Source: Desulfomonile tiedjei (GTDB lineage: Bacteria; Desulfobacterota; Desulfomonilia; Desulfomonilales; Desulfomonilaceae). Taken from it: a stretch of DNA of 64,000 nt. Under the pieces are notes generated by a model. It did no database searches, was not told where the DNA came from, and was given only the letters and a program-made list of their open reading frames with translations. The first letter of the stretch is position 1; each line of letters opens with the position of its first letter. Position numbers and translations under genes: made by a program. Shown here in pieces: positions 63,277-64,000 of this stretch. Location: contig JACRDF010000050.1 of assembly GCA_016212925.1 (NCBI GenBank), forward strand, positions 1 through 64,000, given 5' to 3'.

Positions 63277-63999
63277 TTATTGGATCGAGGGAGCGAGGGG
63301 CGCCAATCGCGCCCGATCCCCGATGTTGTTAACCGCTTGGACACAAGACTCCAAGAAGACATCAAGGTAGCTGTCCCACTTCTTCTTGGGGTACACGAGT
63401 TCGGGTTCGCCTTTTATGCCCCCCAGTTGTCCGGCGATTCTGACCGCATCATAAAAGTTGCCGATCTTGTCCACCAGACCCAGTTCTTTGGCCTTTTCAC
63501 CGGTAAAAAACCGGCCGTCCGCTATGGACACGAGCTTTTCTTTATCGATTTTCCCCTTACGGCCGGCAGCCACGTCTGAAATGAACTGCTCGTGTATTTC
63601 CTTTGCAAAGGTCTCCAGTATGTTGCGCTCGTCCTCTGTAAGCGGCCTGACAGCCGAACCTATATCTTTATACTTTCCCGCCTTGATTACATTTACGTCA
63701 ACACCTATTTTTTCGATTACCTTCTGGATTTGCGGCAACATCATTATGACGCCGATACTACCTGTGATAGTGCCTTGCGAACATACAATGGTGTTCGCGT
63801 TGCTCGCTATATAGTAGGCAGCCGAAGCGCTCACGGTCTCCATCGATACAACTACCGGTTTCTTCTTTTTTGTCTTTTCTATTTCCCGGTAAATCTCTTG
63901 AGCCGGAGCTACGGTTCCACCGGGCGAATTGATTCTGATGACTATAGCTTTTATGGACGATTTCTTCCGGAATTTCCTCAGTTGCTTGAGAACAGTGTC
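63277..63999 (-). CDS. sppA: Signal peptide peptidase SppA, 3' part (partial at window edge)
   Basis: SppA degrades signal peptides in the membrane. The frame is open to the right edge, so about 240 codons are visible. Seen are [20 protein letters not shown], the catalytic Ser in [15 protein letters not shown] and the general-base Lys in [15 protein letters not shown], then [16 protein letters not shown]. The ATG at 63843 is internal. The N-terminal membrane anchor lies outside the window. It precedes guaB by 98 nt. Confidence 0.93.
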   Translation of the reverse strand, partial: DTVLKQLRKFRKKSSIKAIVIRINSPGGTVAPAQEIYREIEKTKKKKPVVVSMETVSASAAYYIASNANTIVCSQGTITGSIGVIMMLPQIQKVIEKIGVDVNVIKAGKYKDIGSAVRPLTEDERNILETFAKEIHEQFISDVAAGRKGKIDKEKLVSIADGRFFTGEKAKELGLVDKIGNFYDAVRIAGQLGGIKGEPELVYPKKKWDSYLDVFLESCVQAVNNIGDRARLAPLAPSIQ

Positions 64000-64000
64000 C

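Noticed and set aside
1-64000. CRISPR array
   Set aside because: No regularly spaced direct repeats were found; the only close direct repeat is the pair at 44544-44633.

Overview
The window looks like chromosomal DNA of a free-living anaerobic delta-type proteobacterium (Desulfobacterota, perhaps near Syntrophobacterales/Desulfomonile). This placement is inferred from the ribosomal gene order, zinc-binding forms of S4, S14, L24 and L36, an E. coli-like zapA-6S RNA neighbourhood, a pilMNOP cluster, cobalamin and molybdenum cofactor genes, and two genes that use UGA as selenocysteine. No rRNA, tRNA, CRISPR array, prophage or intact insertion sequence was seen.

Layout. (1) 1-15031: one long plus-strand run of translation genes: tuf (3' end), the S10 and spc operons, secY, adk, rpmJ, then rpsM-rpsK-rpsD-rpoA-rplQ. 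Many neighbours overlap by 1-8 nt. infA and map are absent from the secY-rpmJ interval. (2) 15670-20171: a lone ECF-type ATPase, an FtsB-like protein and pilM-N-O-P behind a good sigma70 promoter. pilQ does not follow; a 58-codon antisense ORF ending in CQLGCFK lies there. (3) 20483-26781: a DUF2156-like protein, an orphan adenine methyltransferase, copA-copZ with a promoter/operator dyad, a small protein, and a rhodanese-ferritin-like fusion whose catalytic Cys codon is TGA (selenocysteine). (4) 27261-44968: accessory-looking DNA with two ankyrin proteins, a zinc-ribbon protein, cobO, an ABC-type binding protein, a 41% histidine protein, transglutaminase-like proteins, a SelW-like selenoprotein, an EI24 membrane protein, dgt, mobA and several foldback repeats. 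(5) 45162-50735: a pncA-like gene, then minus-strand glmU, a Fis-type regulator, zapB-like, zapA, 6S RNA and RNase Y. (6) 51276-57409: a LOG-family protein, a TPR/membrane protein, a heparinase II/III-like protein and two small envelope proteins. (7) 57799-64000, minus strand: a zinc-ribbon/YIP1 protein, a PP-loop thiolase-like protein, an AMMECR1 protein, argC, guaB and the 3' part of sppA.

The most notable content is the pair of selenoproteins. In both, the TGA replaces the redox Cys of a recognisable motif, and a hairpin sits with its loop 20-21 nt downstream of the TGA, the geometry of bacterial SECIS elements. Also notable are a dispersed repeat with the core ACTTTCGAG, long foldback elements in intergenic DNA, the histidine-rich protein, and a nicotinamidase homologue lacking the usual active-site lysine.
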